Assembly (NCBI RefSeq): GCF_000202835.1
Contig: NC_015186.1
Coordinates: forward strand, 620,001 to 684,000
Origin: Acidiphilium multivorum AIU301
GTDB taxonomy: Bacteria; Pseudomonadota; Alphaproteobacteria; Acetobacterales; Acetobacteraceae
DNA length: 64,000 nt
Reading direction: 5' to 3'
In this document: positions 56,175 to 64,000 of the stretch, in pieces
How the letters are laid out: every line of letters starts with the position of its first letter
Position numbering within the stretch: position 1 is the first letter of the stretch
Translations under genes and position numbers: made by a program
Notes under the pieces: generated by a model
Seen by the model: the letters and a program-made list of their open reading frames with translations, nothing else
Database searches by the model: none
Told to the model about the DNA's origin: nothing

Positions 56175-58955
56175 TCAGGCGGAAGCCCGATCTGCGGCAA
56201 AAAATTCGCGCACCGCGGCGACCGTCTCGGCGAGGCCTTGCCGACTGACCGTGACGCCGGTTGGAAACGCGCTTTCGAGCCTCGAGGGAAAGGCGCGGTC
56301 GAGCAGGACGAATACGCCTCTGTCGCCGGCGCGACGGATGAGCCGCCCAAAGCCCTGCCTGAGGCGGAGCCGCACGATGGCGTCATCATAGGTCTTCGGA
56401 TCGCCATGCGAGAGGTGGGTCCGGCGGACGCGGTGTAGAATGTCGGGCCGTGGCCAGGGCGTGCGCTCGAACACCACGAGGCGCAGCGCATTGCCCGGAA
56501 TATCCACGCCGTCCCGCATCGCATCCGTGCCTAAAAGACAGGCATTTTGTTCGGCGCGAAAGCTGTCGACCAGCGTGGCGTTGTTCATCGCGTCCACATG
56601 CTGTGCAAAGAGCGGAATGTTTGCGGCATCGAGCGCCGGCGCGATGCGCGCATGCACGGCGCGCAGCCGCGCGATGGCGGTGAACAGGCCGAGCGCGCCA
56701 CCGCCAGAGGCAAGGAAAAGGGCGCGGAAGGCGGAGGCCAGCGCCTCCGGCGTCTCGCGCAGATTGTCGCGGACGATGAAGATGCGGGTCTGCGCGGGAT
56801 AGTCGAAGGGCGAGGCGAAGGCGGCGCGGATCGCCGGCGCTGCGAGATGGGTCGCGCCGGTGCGCGACTCGGCGCGTTGCCATTCGGCATCCTGCTCCAC
56901 GTCATCCATCGCTGTGGTGCGGTCGCGCAGGGTCGCGGAAGTGATCAGCAGCCCGTGCGCCCGACTCGCCACCGCGTCGGCGAAGGCTTCGGTCGGGTCG
57001 AGCAGATGCGAAAGCAGGGCAATGTCGCGCCCCTGGCGGATGAACAGCACGTGGAACGGCCGCTCGCCAGGCTCGGGTGGCGCTTCGTTGACGGCGGCGA
57101 GCATGCGCCGCCAGCTCGCCACCGGATCGAGGGCGCGGCGCTTCAGGCTGCGAATCGCCGCCTCGATGCGCTGCCGTTCAGTACTGTCGATGGTGCCGGC
57201 CTCTTCGTCGAGTCGCGCCGCGAGCCGCTCGCGCAGCGAGGTCAGCGGCGCTTCCAGTCTGGCGAGATCCCGCGCGAGATCGGATGCGGCGGCGGCCAGT
57301 TCCGGCTCGGCCGGATAGAGATCCGCCTCGATATCAAGATTCGACTCGCGCTCGGCTGCGGTCGCACGGGCGCGGGCCTGAGCGGCGAGGGCGGTGAGAA
57401 ACGCTTCGGCGGCGCCGGGGCCGATCTGGTCGAGCGCTGCGGTCGGCTCGCCCAGTCGTGCCAGCATGGTCGCTCCCGGCAGCACCCGTGCCGCCGCGCG
57501 CAGCGCGTCGAGCGGTGCCGCAAGCCGTTCATCGGCGGCGACCAGATCTTCGAGCCGCCGGGCAAGGCCGCGCGCGCGCGACCGGCCGCCTTCGGCGCCG
57601 AGCAGCCAGCGGCGCAACTCGGCCATGCTCGCGCCGGAGAGTTCCGCCGCGAAGGCGGAATCGGCGGCATCGAACAGGTGGTGCCCCTCGTCGAACACAT
57701 ACCGCGTTGGCACGCTGGAATCGTCCAGCCCGCCCCAGACCGCCTGCGCCATGACCAGCGCATGGTTCGCGATCACCAGATCGGCACCGCGGGCGCGGCG
57801 GATCACGTGTTCGATCGTGCAACGCTTCCAGTGCGGGCAGGCTGAATGGATGCACTCGCCGCGCCGGTCGGCAATCTGCGGCAGCAGCCCCGCGCCGAAC
57901 AGTTCGGCGAACCAGCCGGGCAGGTCACCGCCAGCGATGTCGTGATCGCTCGAGGCGAGCGCCCAGCGTGCGATCAGCCCGAGGGCAACCAGATTGTAAC
58001 CGCGCGCTCCGGCGGCGGCGTCCTCGAAATTCAGCAAGCAGAGATAATTCTCCCGCCCCTTGCGAAGCACGACCCGCCGCCGTCGCCGCGCCGGATCGGG
58101 CTCCAGCCGCGCCGATTCCTGCTCGATCTGCCGCTGAAGGTGGCGGGTATAGGTGGAGATCCACACGCTTCCCTGGTTGCGCTCCGCCCAGAGCGAGGCC
58201 GGGGCGAGATAGCCGAGCGTCTTGCCCGTACCGGTGCCTGCCTCGGCAAGCACGCAATGCGGCACGCCCTCGGCGGCGGGCGGCGCAAAGGCGGCGGTGG
58301 CCGCCGAGGCATAATCGGATTGGGCCGGCCGTTGTTCTGCGCCGCCGCCGAGCAGGTCGGCCAGCCGCCCCCGGGCCGCATCCTGCGGCACCGGATAGGA
58401 AGAGGGCGGCGGCCGGGGCGCCTCCTCCTGCCATTCGGGCAGGATCATGCCAAGACGCAACGCCGCGCGATCCGGCCTTGCTGCCGGCTGTCCGAGCGCT
58501 GCTGCCACAGGCTTCGCCCAGGGCCAGCCGGCCTCGCCCATCAGTGCGGCGAGCCCGGCGGCCCGGCGATTCATCGGCAGCGAGGCGCTCTGGTCGAGTC
58601 GGCCGAGCAGGGCGATGGCGATGTCCGGCAGCAGGGCGGCGGCGGCCTCGATCGTTGCCGGCGGGTCGAAATCGAGCGCGCGGGCGAGGCCGGAGGGTGT
58701 TGGTGCCGCCGTCACCGCCGGCATGACGAAAGCGAAGAGGTCGAGCAGGTCGAGGACGGGGATCGACAGGTCGAGCCGCTGCAATGTCGCCGCCTCATGC
58801 ACGACCAGGGGCGGCGGCAGATCGCGCAGCGCGGCGCGTGCCTCGGCCACGGTCAGATGTCGCAGTTCGCCGTCGGGATCGAGGAGAGCCGCCCGGCCAT
58901 GCGCCGTCACCAGCGACGGCGCGGCGGGAAGAATCAGGCGCGACGGGGTGTCCAT
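56175..58955 (-). CDS. DinG-type (XPD-like) ATP-dependent DNA helicase
   Basis: 926 aa superfamily 2 helicase. Walker A AEAGTGTGKTLGYLAP near 240, Walker B as DEGHH (DEAH variant), and four cysteines of the iron-sulfur domain between them (NYLC and GECIHSACPHWKRC). C-terminal helicase lobe with GTDAMRDGVDIPGNALRLVV and GRLIRRAGDRG. The N-terminal ~200 residues form an extra region common in alphaproteobacterial homologs. Role: unwinding of unusual DNA structures or R-loops in repair. Starts at ATG 58955, 47 bases downstream of the UDG gene on the same strand. Confidence 0.9.
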   Translation of the reverse strand: MDTPSRLILPAAPSLVTAHGRAALLDPDGELRHLTVAEARAALRDLPPPLVVHEAATLQRLDLSIPVLDLLDLFAFVMPAVTAAPTPSGLARALDFDPPATIEAAAALLPDIAIALLGRLDQSASLPMNRRAAGLAALMGEAGWPWAKPVAAALGQPAARPDRAALRLGMILPEWQEEAPRPPPSSYPVPQDAARGRLADLLGGGAEQRPAQSDYASAATAAFAPPAAEGVPHCVLAEAGTGTGKTLGYLAPASLWAERNQGSVWISTYTRHLQRQIEQESARLEPDPARRRRRVVLRKGRENYLCLLNFEDAAAGARGYNLVALGLIARWALASSDHDIAGGDLPGWFAELFGAGLLPQIADRRGECIHSACPHWKRCTIEHVIRRARGADLVIANHALVMAQAVWGGLDDSSVPTRYVFDEGHHLFDAADSAFAAELSGASMAELRRWLLGAEGGRSRARGLARRLEDLVAADERLAAPLDALRAAARVLPGATMLARLGEPTAALDQIGPGAAEAFLTALAAQARARATAAERESNLDIEADLYPAEPELAAAASDLARDLARLEAPLTSLRERLAARLDEEAGTIDSTERQRIEAAIRSLKRRALDPVASWRRMLAAVNEAPPEPGERPFHVLFIRQGRDIALLSHLLDPTEAFADAVASRAHGLLITSATLRDRTTAMDDVEQDAEWQRAESRTGATHLAAPAIRAAFASPFDYPAQTRIFIVRDNLRETPEALASAFRALFLASGGGALGLFTAIARLRAVHARIAPALDAANIPLFAQHVDAMNNATLVDSFRAEQNACLLGTDAMRDGVDIPGNALRLVVFERTPWPRPDILHRVRRTHLSHGDPKTYDDAIVRLRLRQGFGRLIRRAGDRGVFVLLDRAFPSRLESAFPTGVTVSRQGLAETVAAVREFFAADRASA

Positions 58956-59002
58956 GCGGTTTGTCTATCCCGCAGTGGCGGTTTCGCCAAAGCGCCGGAC
59001 AC

Positions 59003-59638
59003 TCAGGCAGCGATCCGCGCGAGCAGCGCGCCGACGACAGCCTCGAACATCGCCGCGGTCAGCCGCCCGGTATTGGTATTCAGCCGGGAGACGTGGAAGC
59101 TGTCCGCGAGCACGATACCGCCCGGCAGTTCCGTCATCGCGCCGTGGCTGAATTTCGCATGGCTCTGCTTCAGGCCGAAGGCCCGCAGCGTTGCCTGGTG
59201 GGCGATTCCGCCGAGAGCGAGAATGCCGCGCAGCTGCGTCATCGCTGCGATGTCGCGGGCGAGGAAGCCGTTGCAGGCAGCGATTTCGGCGGGCAGGGGA
59301 CGATTCTCCGGCGGCACGCAACGAACTGCGTTGATGATGCGGCAATCCCGCAATTCCAGCCCATCATCCGGCCGCTCGGCATAGACGCCGATGGCAAGGC
59401 CATACTTGATCAGCGTGGCATACAGCAGGTGGCCGGCGAAATCGCCGGTGAAGGGCCGGCCGGTCCGGTTGGCGCCACGCAGCCCCGGCGCGAGCCCGAC
59501 CACCAGCAACCTGGCGTTCTCCGGCCCGAAACACGGCACGGGAGCGTTGAACCAGCCCGGGAATTTCGCATGGTTCGCTGCGCGAAACCCGGACAGGCGA
59601 GGGCAGAGCGCGCAGTCGCGCGCCGGTTGCGCCGACAC
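59003..59638 (-). CDS. Uracil-DNA glycosylase, family 5-like (UdgB)
   Basis: 211 aa. Four cysteines (CALC near 10-13, CFGPEN region, DCRIINAVRC) suit an iron-sulfur cluster. Motif A GLAPGLRGANRTGRPFTGD is diagnostic for family 5 (Ala/Gly positions without the family 1 Asp). The motif B region is FHVSRLNTNTG, with Val where HPS is usual. Removes uracil and other deaminated bases. Starts after the NYN gene by six bases and precedes the helicase gene: a repair-related cluster. Confidence 0.87.
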   Translation of the reverse strand: MSAQPARDCALCPRLSGFRAANHAKFPGWFNAPVPCFGPENARLLVVGLAPGLRGANRTGRPFTGDFAGHLLYATLIKYGLAIGVYAERPDDGLELRDCRIINAVRCVPPENRPLPAEIAACNGFLARDIAAMTQLRGILALGGIAHQATLRAFGLKQSHAKFSHGAMTELPGGIVLADSFHVSRLNTNTGRLTAAMFEAVVGALLARIAA

Positions 59639-59644
59639 GCCGGA

Positions 59645-60217
59645 TCAGTCTTGCGTCGCTTCGGCGCGCTGCATCCGGGGCCGCGGTTCGGTCTGCCGCC
59701 GAGTGAACTCGTTGGCTATGTCAGCCAGGTCGACGAACTGATCAGACTGGCGGCGCAATTCGTCGGCGATCATCGGCGGGCTGGTCTTGATCGTCGAGAT
59801 GACCGATACGCGCACGCCGCGCCGTTGCACCGCCTCGACGAGGCGGCGGAAATCGGAATCGCCCGAGAACAGGATCGCATGGTCGATATGCGGGGCCATT
59901 TCCAGCATGTCGATTGCGAGCTCGATATCCATATTCCCCTTGACCCGGCGGCGACCGGCGCCATCAGTGAATTCCTTCGCCGGCTTGGTCACCAGCGTAT
60001 ATCCATTATAGGCCAGCCAGTCGGTGAGGGGCTTGAGCGGCGAATATTCTTCGGTATCGAGTAACGCCGAGTAATAATAAGCGCGCACGAGATTGACCCG
60101 GTCAAAAAAATCGAGAAGCCGCCGGTAATCGACATCAAAGCCAAGCGCCCGCGACGCGGCGTAGAGATTTGCGCCATCGATGAATAATGCAGTTTTTTCT
60201 TGTGGAAGCAGGCGCAT
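59645..60217 (-). CDS. NYN-domain (LabA/DUF88) putative ribonuclease
   Basis: 190 aa PIN-like fold. Acidic metal residues: Asp in FIDGANLY (near 14-21), Asp in KGNMDIELAIDML, and GDSDFRRLV near 118-126. A basic RRR patch follows in GRRRVKGN. Likely a metal-dependent RNase or RNA-binding protein. It is first of three minus-strand genes (NYN, UDG, helicase), divergent from folK over an AT-rich region. Confidence 0.88.
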   Translation of the reverse strand: MRLLPQEKTALFIDGANLYAASRALGFDVDYRRLLDFFDRVNLVRAYYYSALLDTEEYSPLKPLTDWLAYNGYTLVTKPAKEFTDGAGRRRVKGNMDIELAIDMLEMAPHIDHAILFSGDSDFRRLVEAVQRRGVRVSVISTIKTSPPMIADELRRQSDQFVDLADIANEFTRRQTEPRPRMQRAEATQD

Positions 60218-60286
60218 GGCCGTAACCTTTCGACGTAAAATTTTTCGGAATAAATCAATCTGTTAAAAGCAGGTCGCCACATAACG

Positions 60287-60315
60287 TTTACGCGAAAGTT
60301 TCACATTAGTATAGT
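60287..60315 (+). promoter_or_regulatory. Candidate sigma-70-type promoter of folK
   Basis: TTTACG (60287-60292), 17 bases, TATAGT (60310-60315). The -10 matches the consensus at 5 of 6 positions and the -35 at 4 of 6. The predicted start of transcription (about 60322) coincides with the folK start codon. Confidence 0.5.
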
Positions 60316-60324
60316 TATGTGTTC

Positions 60325-60825
60325 ATGATCCTGATCGCACTCGGTGCCAACCTGCCCCTTACAGATGACGGCTCACCGTATGACACATGTTTTCATGCGG
60401 TGGAAGAGATGCAGAAAATTGAGACAATTCACCTTGTGGCTGTCTCATCCTGGTATCGCACGCGCCCGGTTCCGCCTGATCCGACGCAACCGGATTTCTG
60501 CAATGGCGTCGTCCGGTTTTCGGGAGCGCCTGATCCCGTTGCGCTGCTCGAGGCACTGCACGAGATCGAGGCTCGGTTTGGCCGCGTCCGGTCGGTTCCG
60601 AATGCGGCACGCACGCTGGATCTCGACCTGATCGACGTGAACGGGATGGTGCGGGAGACCGGGTCGCCGATCCTGCCGCATCCGCGCGCTCATTTGCGGA
60701 CATTCGTGCTCCGGCCGCTGCTTGATGTCGCGCCTGATTGGGTGCATCCTCTGCTGCTACGTCCGGCAAGGGAATTGTTCTCCGCGCTGCCGGAACGTGC
60801 GGAAGGCGAAATCCGCCTCTGGTAG
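60325..60825 (+). CDS. folK: 2-amino-4-hydroxy-6-hydroxymethyldihydropteridine diphosphokinase
   Basis: 166 aa HPPK of folate synthesis; transfers pyrophosphate from ATP to 6-hydroxymethyl-dihydropterin. LIALGANLP at the start, SSWYRTRPVPP (near 44-54), QPDFCNGV and the signature RTLDLDLIDVNG with two Mg-binding aspartates, then LPHPRAHLRTFVL. ATG 60325 gives the normal N-terminus. No Shine-Dalgarno is present and the likely transcription start is within a few bases, suggesting a leaderless mRNA. Followed by rpoZ and rel. Confidence 0.95.
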   Translation: MILIALGANLPLTDDGSPYDTCFHAVEEMQKIETIHLVAVSSWYRTRPVPPDPTQPDFCNGVVRFSGAPDPVALLEALHEIEARFGRVRSVPNAARTLDLDLIDVNGMVRETGSPILPHPRAHLRTFVLRPLLDVAPDWVHPLLLRPARELFSALPERAEGEIRLW

Positions 60826-60927
60826 AAAGGGACGTCCCGGTTTGGTTGCATGCCGGGCGGCGCTCTGCTATTTTCAAAGCTGTTTCTGTTTTCCGGGTGC
60901 CTGCGGGCGCCCTGCTGGAGTGACCAC

Positions 60928-61338
60928 ATGGCACGCGTTACCGTCGAAGACTGCATCGAACAGATCCCCAACCGGTTCGAACTGGTGCTCCTCGCCGCCC
61001 AGCGCGCGCGGAACCTCTCCAGGGGCGCCTCGATCACGATCGATCGCGACAACGACAAGAACCCGGTGGTCGCACTGCGCGAGATCGCTGATTCCACGGT
61101 CGATTTCGGCGGTCTCGAGCAGGATCTCGTCAAGTCGCTGTCTCGCGTGCCGGACCCGGAACCGGCGGACGAAGAGGTTCAGGACCTCATCCCGACCGAT
61201 CAGAACATCTTCGGCCTGCAGGACGTCTCCGCCGAGGAGGAAGCCGCAGCGATGGCCGCCGAATCCGAGGAGATGACCTCCGAGGACATCGCCGCGGCGA
61301 TCGAGGCCGAACTCGGCGGCGGACGACCGCGCCGCTGA
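60928..61338 (+). CDS. rpoZ: RNA polymerase omega subunit
   Basis: 136 aa. [30 protein letters not shown] is the hallmark omega N-terminus, with [15 protein letters not shown] after it. The acidic C-terminal half ([18 protein letters not shown]) is typical of alphaproteobacteria. Chaperones the beta' subunit and takes part in ppGpp response, in keeping with its position next to rel. Confidence 0.97.
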   Translation: MARVTVEDCIEQIPNRFELVLLAAQRARNLSRGASITIDRDNDKNPVVALREIADSTVDFGGLEQDLVKSLSRVPDPEPADEEVQDLIPTDQNIFGLQDVSAEEEAAAMAAESEEMTSEDIAAAIEAELGGGRPRR

Positions 61339-61375
61339 GACCGGTCTTTTTCCGGTGGGCGCGCCGCTTGACGGG

Positions 61376-63625
61376 ATGGGCGTGAACCACCCCCTCCTCG
61401 CGCCCGAAGGTCTCGCGGGCACCGCCGTCACCCACGAGGCGCTCAAGCCGTTGATCAGCCGGATCAACGGCTATGACACGAAAGTCGATATCGCCCTGAT
61501 CGACGACGCCTATGGCGTCGCATCCGAGGCCCATGCGGGGCAGACCCGCGAAAACGGCGATCCCTACATCACCCATCCGCTCGCGGTGGCGGACATCCTG
61601 GCCGATTACCGGCTCGATGCCCGCAGTATCGTCACTGCCCTGCTGCACGACGTCATCGAGGATACCAAGGTTACCCTCCCGGCGCTGCAAGGCCGTTTCG
61701 GCGCTGAGGTCGCCGGGCTGGTCGACGGCGTCACCAAGCTGACCCGCCTCGAACTTCAGTCGGACCGGACCAAGCAGGCGGAGAATTTCCGCAAGCTCGT
61801 GCTGGCGATGAGCAAAGATATCCGTGTTCTGCTCGTCAAGCTCGCGGACCGCCTGCACAATATGCGCACGATCCATTTCGTCCGCTCACCGGAGCGCCGC
61901 GCGCGCATCGCGCGCGAGACGATGGAGATCTACGCGCCGCTTGCCGAGCGCATCGGCATGGACCGGGTGAAGGTCGAACTGCAGAACCGCGCCTTCGCGG
62001 TGCTCGACCCCGAAGCCTACGACTCGATCCAGGCCCGGCTGAACTTCCTGCGCGGCCAGGGTGCCGATGTCATCGACGAGGTGCGCGCCGAACTCGGTCG
62101 GATCCTCAAGGAGGCTGGGGTCGAGGTCATTGATATTTCCGGTCGGGAGAAGTCGATCTACTCCATCTGGGAGAAGATGCAGCGGCGCAACGTTGCCTTC
62201 GAACAGTTGTCGGACATCATGGCATTCCGCATCATCGTGCCGACACGCGAGCAGTGCTACGTCGCCCTCGGCGCGATCCACGCGGCCTTTCCCGTCATTG
62301 CCGGCCGATTTAAGGACTACATCTCGACCCCGAAGGCGAACATGTATCAGTCGCTCCATACCGGGGTGACGTTGCGCCATCCGCGCAACCAGAAGATCGA
62401 ATTGCAGATCCGCACACCGGAGATGCATGCGATCGCGGAAAACGGCGTCGCCGCCCATTGGCTCTACAAGCAGGGCGAGGCCTCTGCCGCCGACGTCAAG
62501 CAGTTCCGCTGGGTGCAGGACCTGCTCGAAATTCTCGAGAACTCTTCTGCGCCTGACGAATTCCTCGAGAATACCAAGCTTGAGCTCTATCAGGATCAGG
62601 TTTTCTGCTTCACTCCGAAGGGGCAGCTGATTCAGCTGCCCCGCGGCGCGACGGCAGTGGATTTCGCCTATGCGGTGCATTCGCAGATTGGCGATACCTG
62701 TGTTGGCGCCCGTATCAACGGCCGGCTGATGCCGTTGCGCTACGAACTGCAGAACGGCGACCAGGTCGAGATCCTGACCGCCCGTGGCGGAACGCCCTCG
62801 CCGTCGTGGGAGCGTTTCGTTGTCACCGGCAAGGCGCGATCGCGGGTGCGCCGCTTCATCGCCGGCCAGTTGCGCGAGCAGAATCGCGACCAGGGCAAGG
62901 CCGCCCTCGCCAAGGCATTCCGCCAGGACGGCGTGGACGGTTCCGAAAAAGTTCTGGAAGTTGCGCTGAAGGCGCTCAAGCAGGCCAGCCTCGACGACCT
63001 CTATGTTGCGGTCGGCACCGGCAATCTCGCAGCCCGGGATGTGGTGCAGGCGGCTTATCCGGATCTGCGCGAAAGCCGTGCGCCGCGCATGGTGCCCGGC
63101 ATGCTCGCCCGAGCGCCGCGGCCGCCCGCGCGCGGAACCGGCCTGCCCATCACCGGGCTGATTTCCGGCATGGAGGTGCATTACGCCGGCTGCTGCCACC
63201 CGCTGCCGGGCGACAAGATCGTCGGCATCATCGCCACCGGAAAGGGCGTGACCATCCACACGCGCGACTGCCTCACCCTCGAGACCTTCGCCAACACGCC
63301 GGAGCGGTTCATCGATGTTGACTGGGATTACGCCCTGATCGGCCCGGGAAAGGAAGGCACGCGCGATGGCAACGGCCGCGAACGGCCGTTCACCGGGCGG
63401 ATCAGCGTGATCGCCTCCAACGCGCCGGCGACCCTCGCCAACATCGCCAACGCGGTCGCCAAGCAGGACGGCGCGATCGCCAATCTCAAGATCATCCACC
63501 GCCAGCAGGATTTCTTCGAATGCCTGATGGATGTCGAGGTGCGCGACCTGCGGCATCTCTCCCAGGTCATCGCCGGGCTGCGCGCCGCCGGCGGCGTTGC
63601 CCAGGTCGATCGCGCCCGCACCTGA
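61376..63625 (+). CDS. rel: Bifunctional (p)ppGpp synthetase/hydrolase
   Basis: 749 aa RelA/SpoT family. HD hydrolase domain with LLHDVIEDT (near 85-93), synthetase domain with GREKSIYSIWEK and RFKDYISTPKANMYQSLHT (RxKD rather than ExDD, as in bifunctional enzymes), TGS domain (VFCFTPKGQLIQLPRGATAVDF), zinc-finger-like region (YAGCCHPLPGD) and C-terminal ACT domain. Makes and breaks the alarmone. ATG 61376 is taken; GTG 61355 would add seven residues. RBS is poor. Confidence 0.95.
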   Translation: MGVNHPLLAPEGLAGTAVTHEALKPLISRINGYDTKVDIALIDDAYGVASEAHAGQTRENGDPYITHPLAVADILADYRLDARSIVTALLHDVIEDTKVTLPALQGRFGAEVAGLVDGVTKLTRLELQSDRTKQAENFRKLVLAMSKDIRVLLVKLADRLHNMRTIHFVRSPERRARIARETMEIYAPLAERIGMDRVKVELQNRAFAVLDPEAYDSIQARLNFLRGQGADVIDEVRAELGRILKEAGVEVIDISGREKSIYSIWEKMQRRNVAFEQLSDIMAFRIIVPTREQCYVALGAIHAAFPVIAGRFKDYISTPKANMYQSLHTGVTLRHPRNQKIELQIRTPEMHAIAENGVAAHWLYKQGEASAADVKQFRWVQDLLEILENSSAPDEFLENTKLELYQDQVFCFTPKGQLIQLPRGATAVDFAYAVHSQIGDTCVGARINGRLMPLRYELQNGDQVEILTARGGTPSPSWERFVVTGKARSRVRRFIAGQLREQNRDQGKAALAKAFRQDGVDGSEKVLEVALKALKQASLDDLYVAVGTGNLAARDVVQAAYPDLRESRAPRMVPGMLARAPRPPARGTGLPITGLISGMEVHYAGCCHPLPGDKIVGIIATGKGVTIHTRDCLTLETFANTPERFIDVDWDYALIGPGKEGTRDGNGRERPFTGRISVIASNAPATLANIANAVAKQDGAIANLKIIHRQQDFFECLMDVEVRDLRHLSQVIAGLRAAGGVAQVDRART

Positions 63626-63670
63626 CCCCGCCGGGTTGGCGCTGCCGCCCTCTATGGCTATGACGCTCGC

Positions 63671-64000
63671 ATGATCATCGGCATCGGCTCCGACCTGTGT
63701 GACATCCGCCGCGTCGAGCGCACGCTCGAACGCTTCGGCGAGCGGTTCATCCAGCGTGTCTTCACCGAAACCGAGCGCCGCCGCGCCGCCCGGCGCCCGG
63801 CGCAGTTCGCCGCGACCCTCGCCAAGCGCTTCGCCGCCAAGGAAGCCTGCGCCAAGGCGCTCGGCACCGGCTTTCGCCGCGGCGTATTCATGTCGGACCT
63901 CGGCGTCGTGAATCTCCCGAGCGGCCAGCCGACGCTCGCCCTCACCGGCGGCGCTGCCGAGCGTCTCGCCGCGCTCACGCCCCCCGGGCGCAGTGCCTTT
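63671..64000 (+). CDS. acpS: Holo-[acyl-carrier-protein] synthase (partial, runs off the window)
   Basis: First 110 codons visible, no stop before the window ends. Start [16 protein letters not shown] (catalytic Asp8) and [17 protein letters not shown] (Glu in the FAAKEA motif) identify 4'-phosphopantetheinyl transferase of the AcpS type, which activates acyl carrier protein. Whole proteins are about 120-140 aa, so only the C-terminus is missing. Follows rel. Confidence 0.95.
   Translation, partial: MIIGIGSDLCDIRRVERTLERFGERFIQRVFTETERRRAARRPAQFAATLAKRFAAKEACAKALGTGFRRGVFMSDLGVVNLPSGQPTLALTGGAAERLAALTPPGRSAF

Overview
This 64 kb window is high-GC DNA with dense gene packing, SD-led starts and several ATGA or GTGA stop/start overlaps. 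The gene content points to an alphaproteobacterium, probably an acetic-acid-bacterium relative (Acetobacteraceae, perhaps Acidiphilium-like). That placement is an inference: no rRNA or other decisive marker is present. I saw no tRNA, rRNA, insertion sequence, prophage or CRISPR array.

Layout. (1) 0.3-6.1 kb: a polyol (sorbitol/mannitol) ABC transporter operon with two short-chain dehydrogenases. (2) 6.2-11.6 kb: zwf, edd, eda and a sugar/H+ symporter, so imported sugar and polyol carbon can enter the Entner-Doudoroff pathway. (3) 11.6-16.5 kb: an NhaD-like antiporter, then coxG, coxD and a chimeric gene. In the chimera the N-terminus of CoxE is joined in frame to the membrane segment and GGDEF-EAL part of a cyclic-di-GMP enzyme. 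This is the strongest anomaly in the window. (4) 17-22.2 kb: a small low-complexity secreted protein, a divergent pair of DJ-1/PfpI-type genes, and a patatin / acetoacetate decarboxylase / 3-hydroxybutyrate dehydrogenase cluster with an 11-bp dyad upstream. (5) 22.6-28.1 kb: a stand-alone PBP2, a secreted NPCAPQ-repeat peptide overlapping a DUF6969-like gene, and a sulfur module (YeeE/YedE transporter plus periplasmic rhodanese) led by a coupled 32-codon ORF. (6) 28.2-34.7 kb: xylulokinase and a LacI regulator, divergent from a ribose/xylose-type ABC transporter across a perfect 26-bp palindrome. (7) 34.8-41.8 kb: HU, GDP-rhamnose synthesis (gmd, rmd), and a PaoABC-type molybdenum aldehyde oxidoreductase with a divergent TetR regulator. 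(8) 41.9-49.2 kb: assorted hydrolases, RlpA, DUF488, sulfotransferase, DUF2784, flavin reductase and a chemoreceptor. (9) 49.8-56 kb: a large GAF-PAS-GGDEF-EAL protein, a small glycosyltransferase, a glycine-zipper lipoprotein and a porin. (10) 56.2-64 kb: housekeeping genes: DinG-like helicase, family-5 UDG, NYN protein, folK, rpoZ, a bifunctional Rel and the start of acpS.

Together this is an aerobic, sugar- and polyol-using chemoheterotroph. Periplasm-facing oxidation and sulfur functions and c-di-GMP/(p)ppGpp signalling genes sit among core genes. Transferred DNA is not obvious. The most unusual points are the coxE/GGDEF-EAL fusion, the NPCAPQ peptide with its overlapping neighbour, the coupled leader ORF before yedE, a hairpin that hides the ribosome-binding site of the sugar symporter, and a probably leaderless folK.
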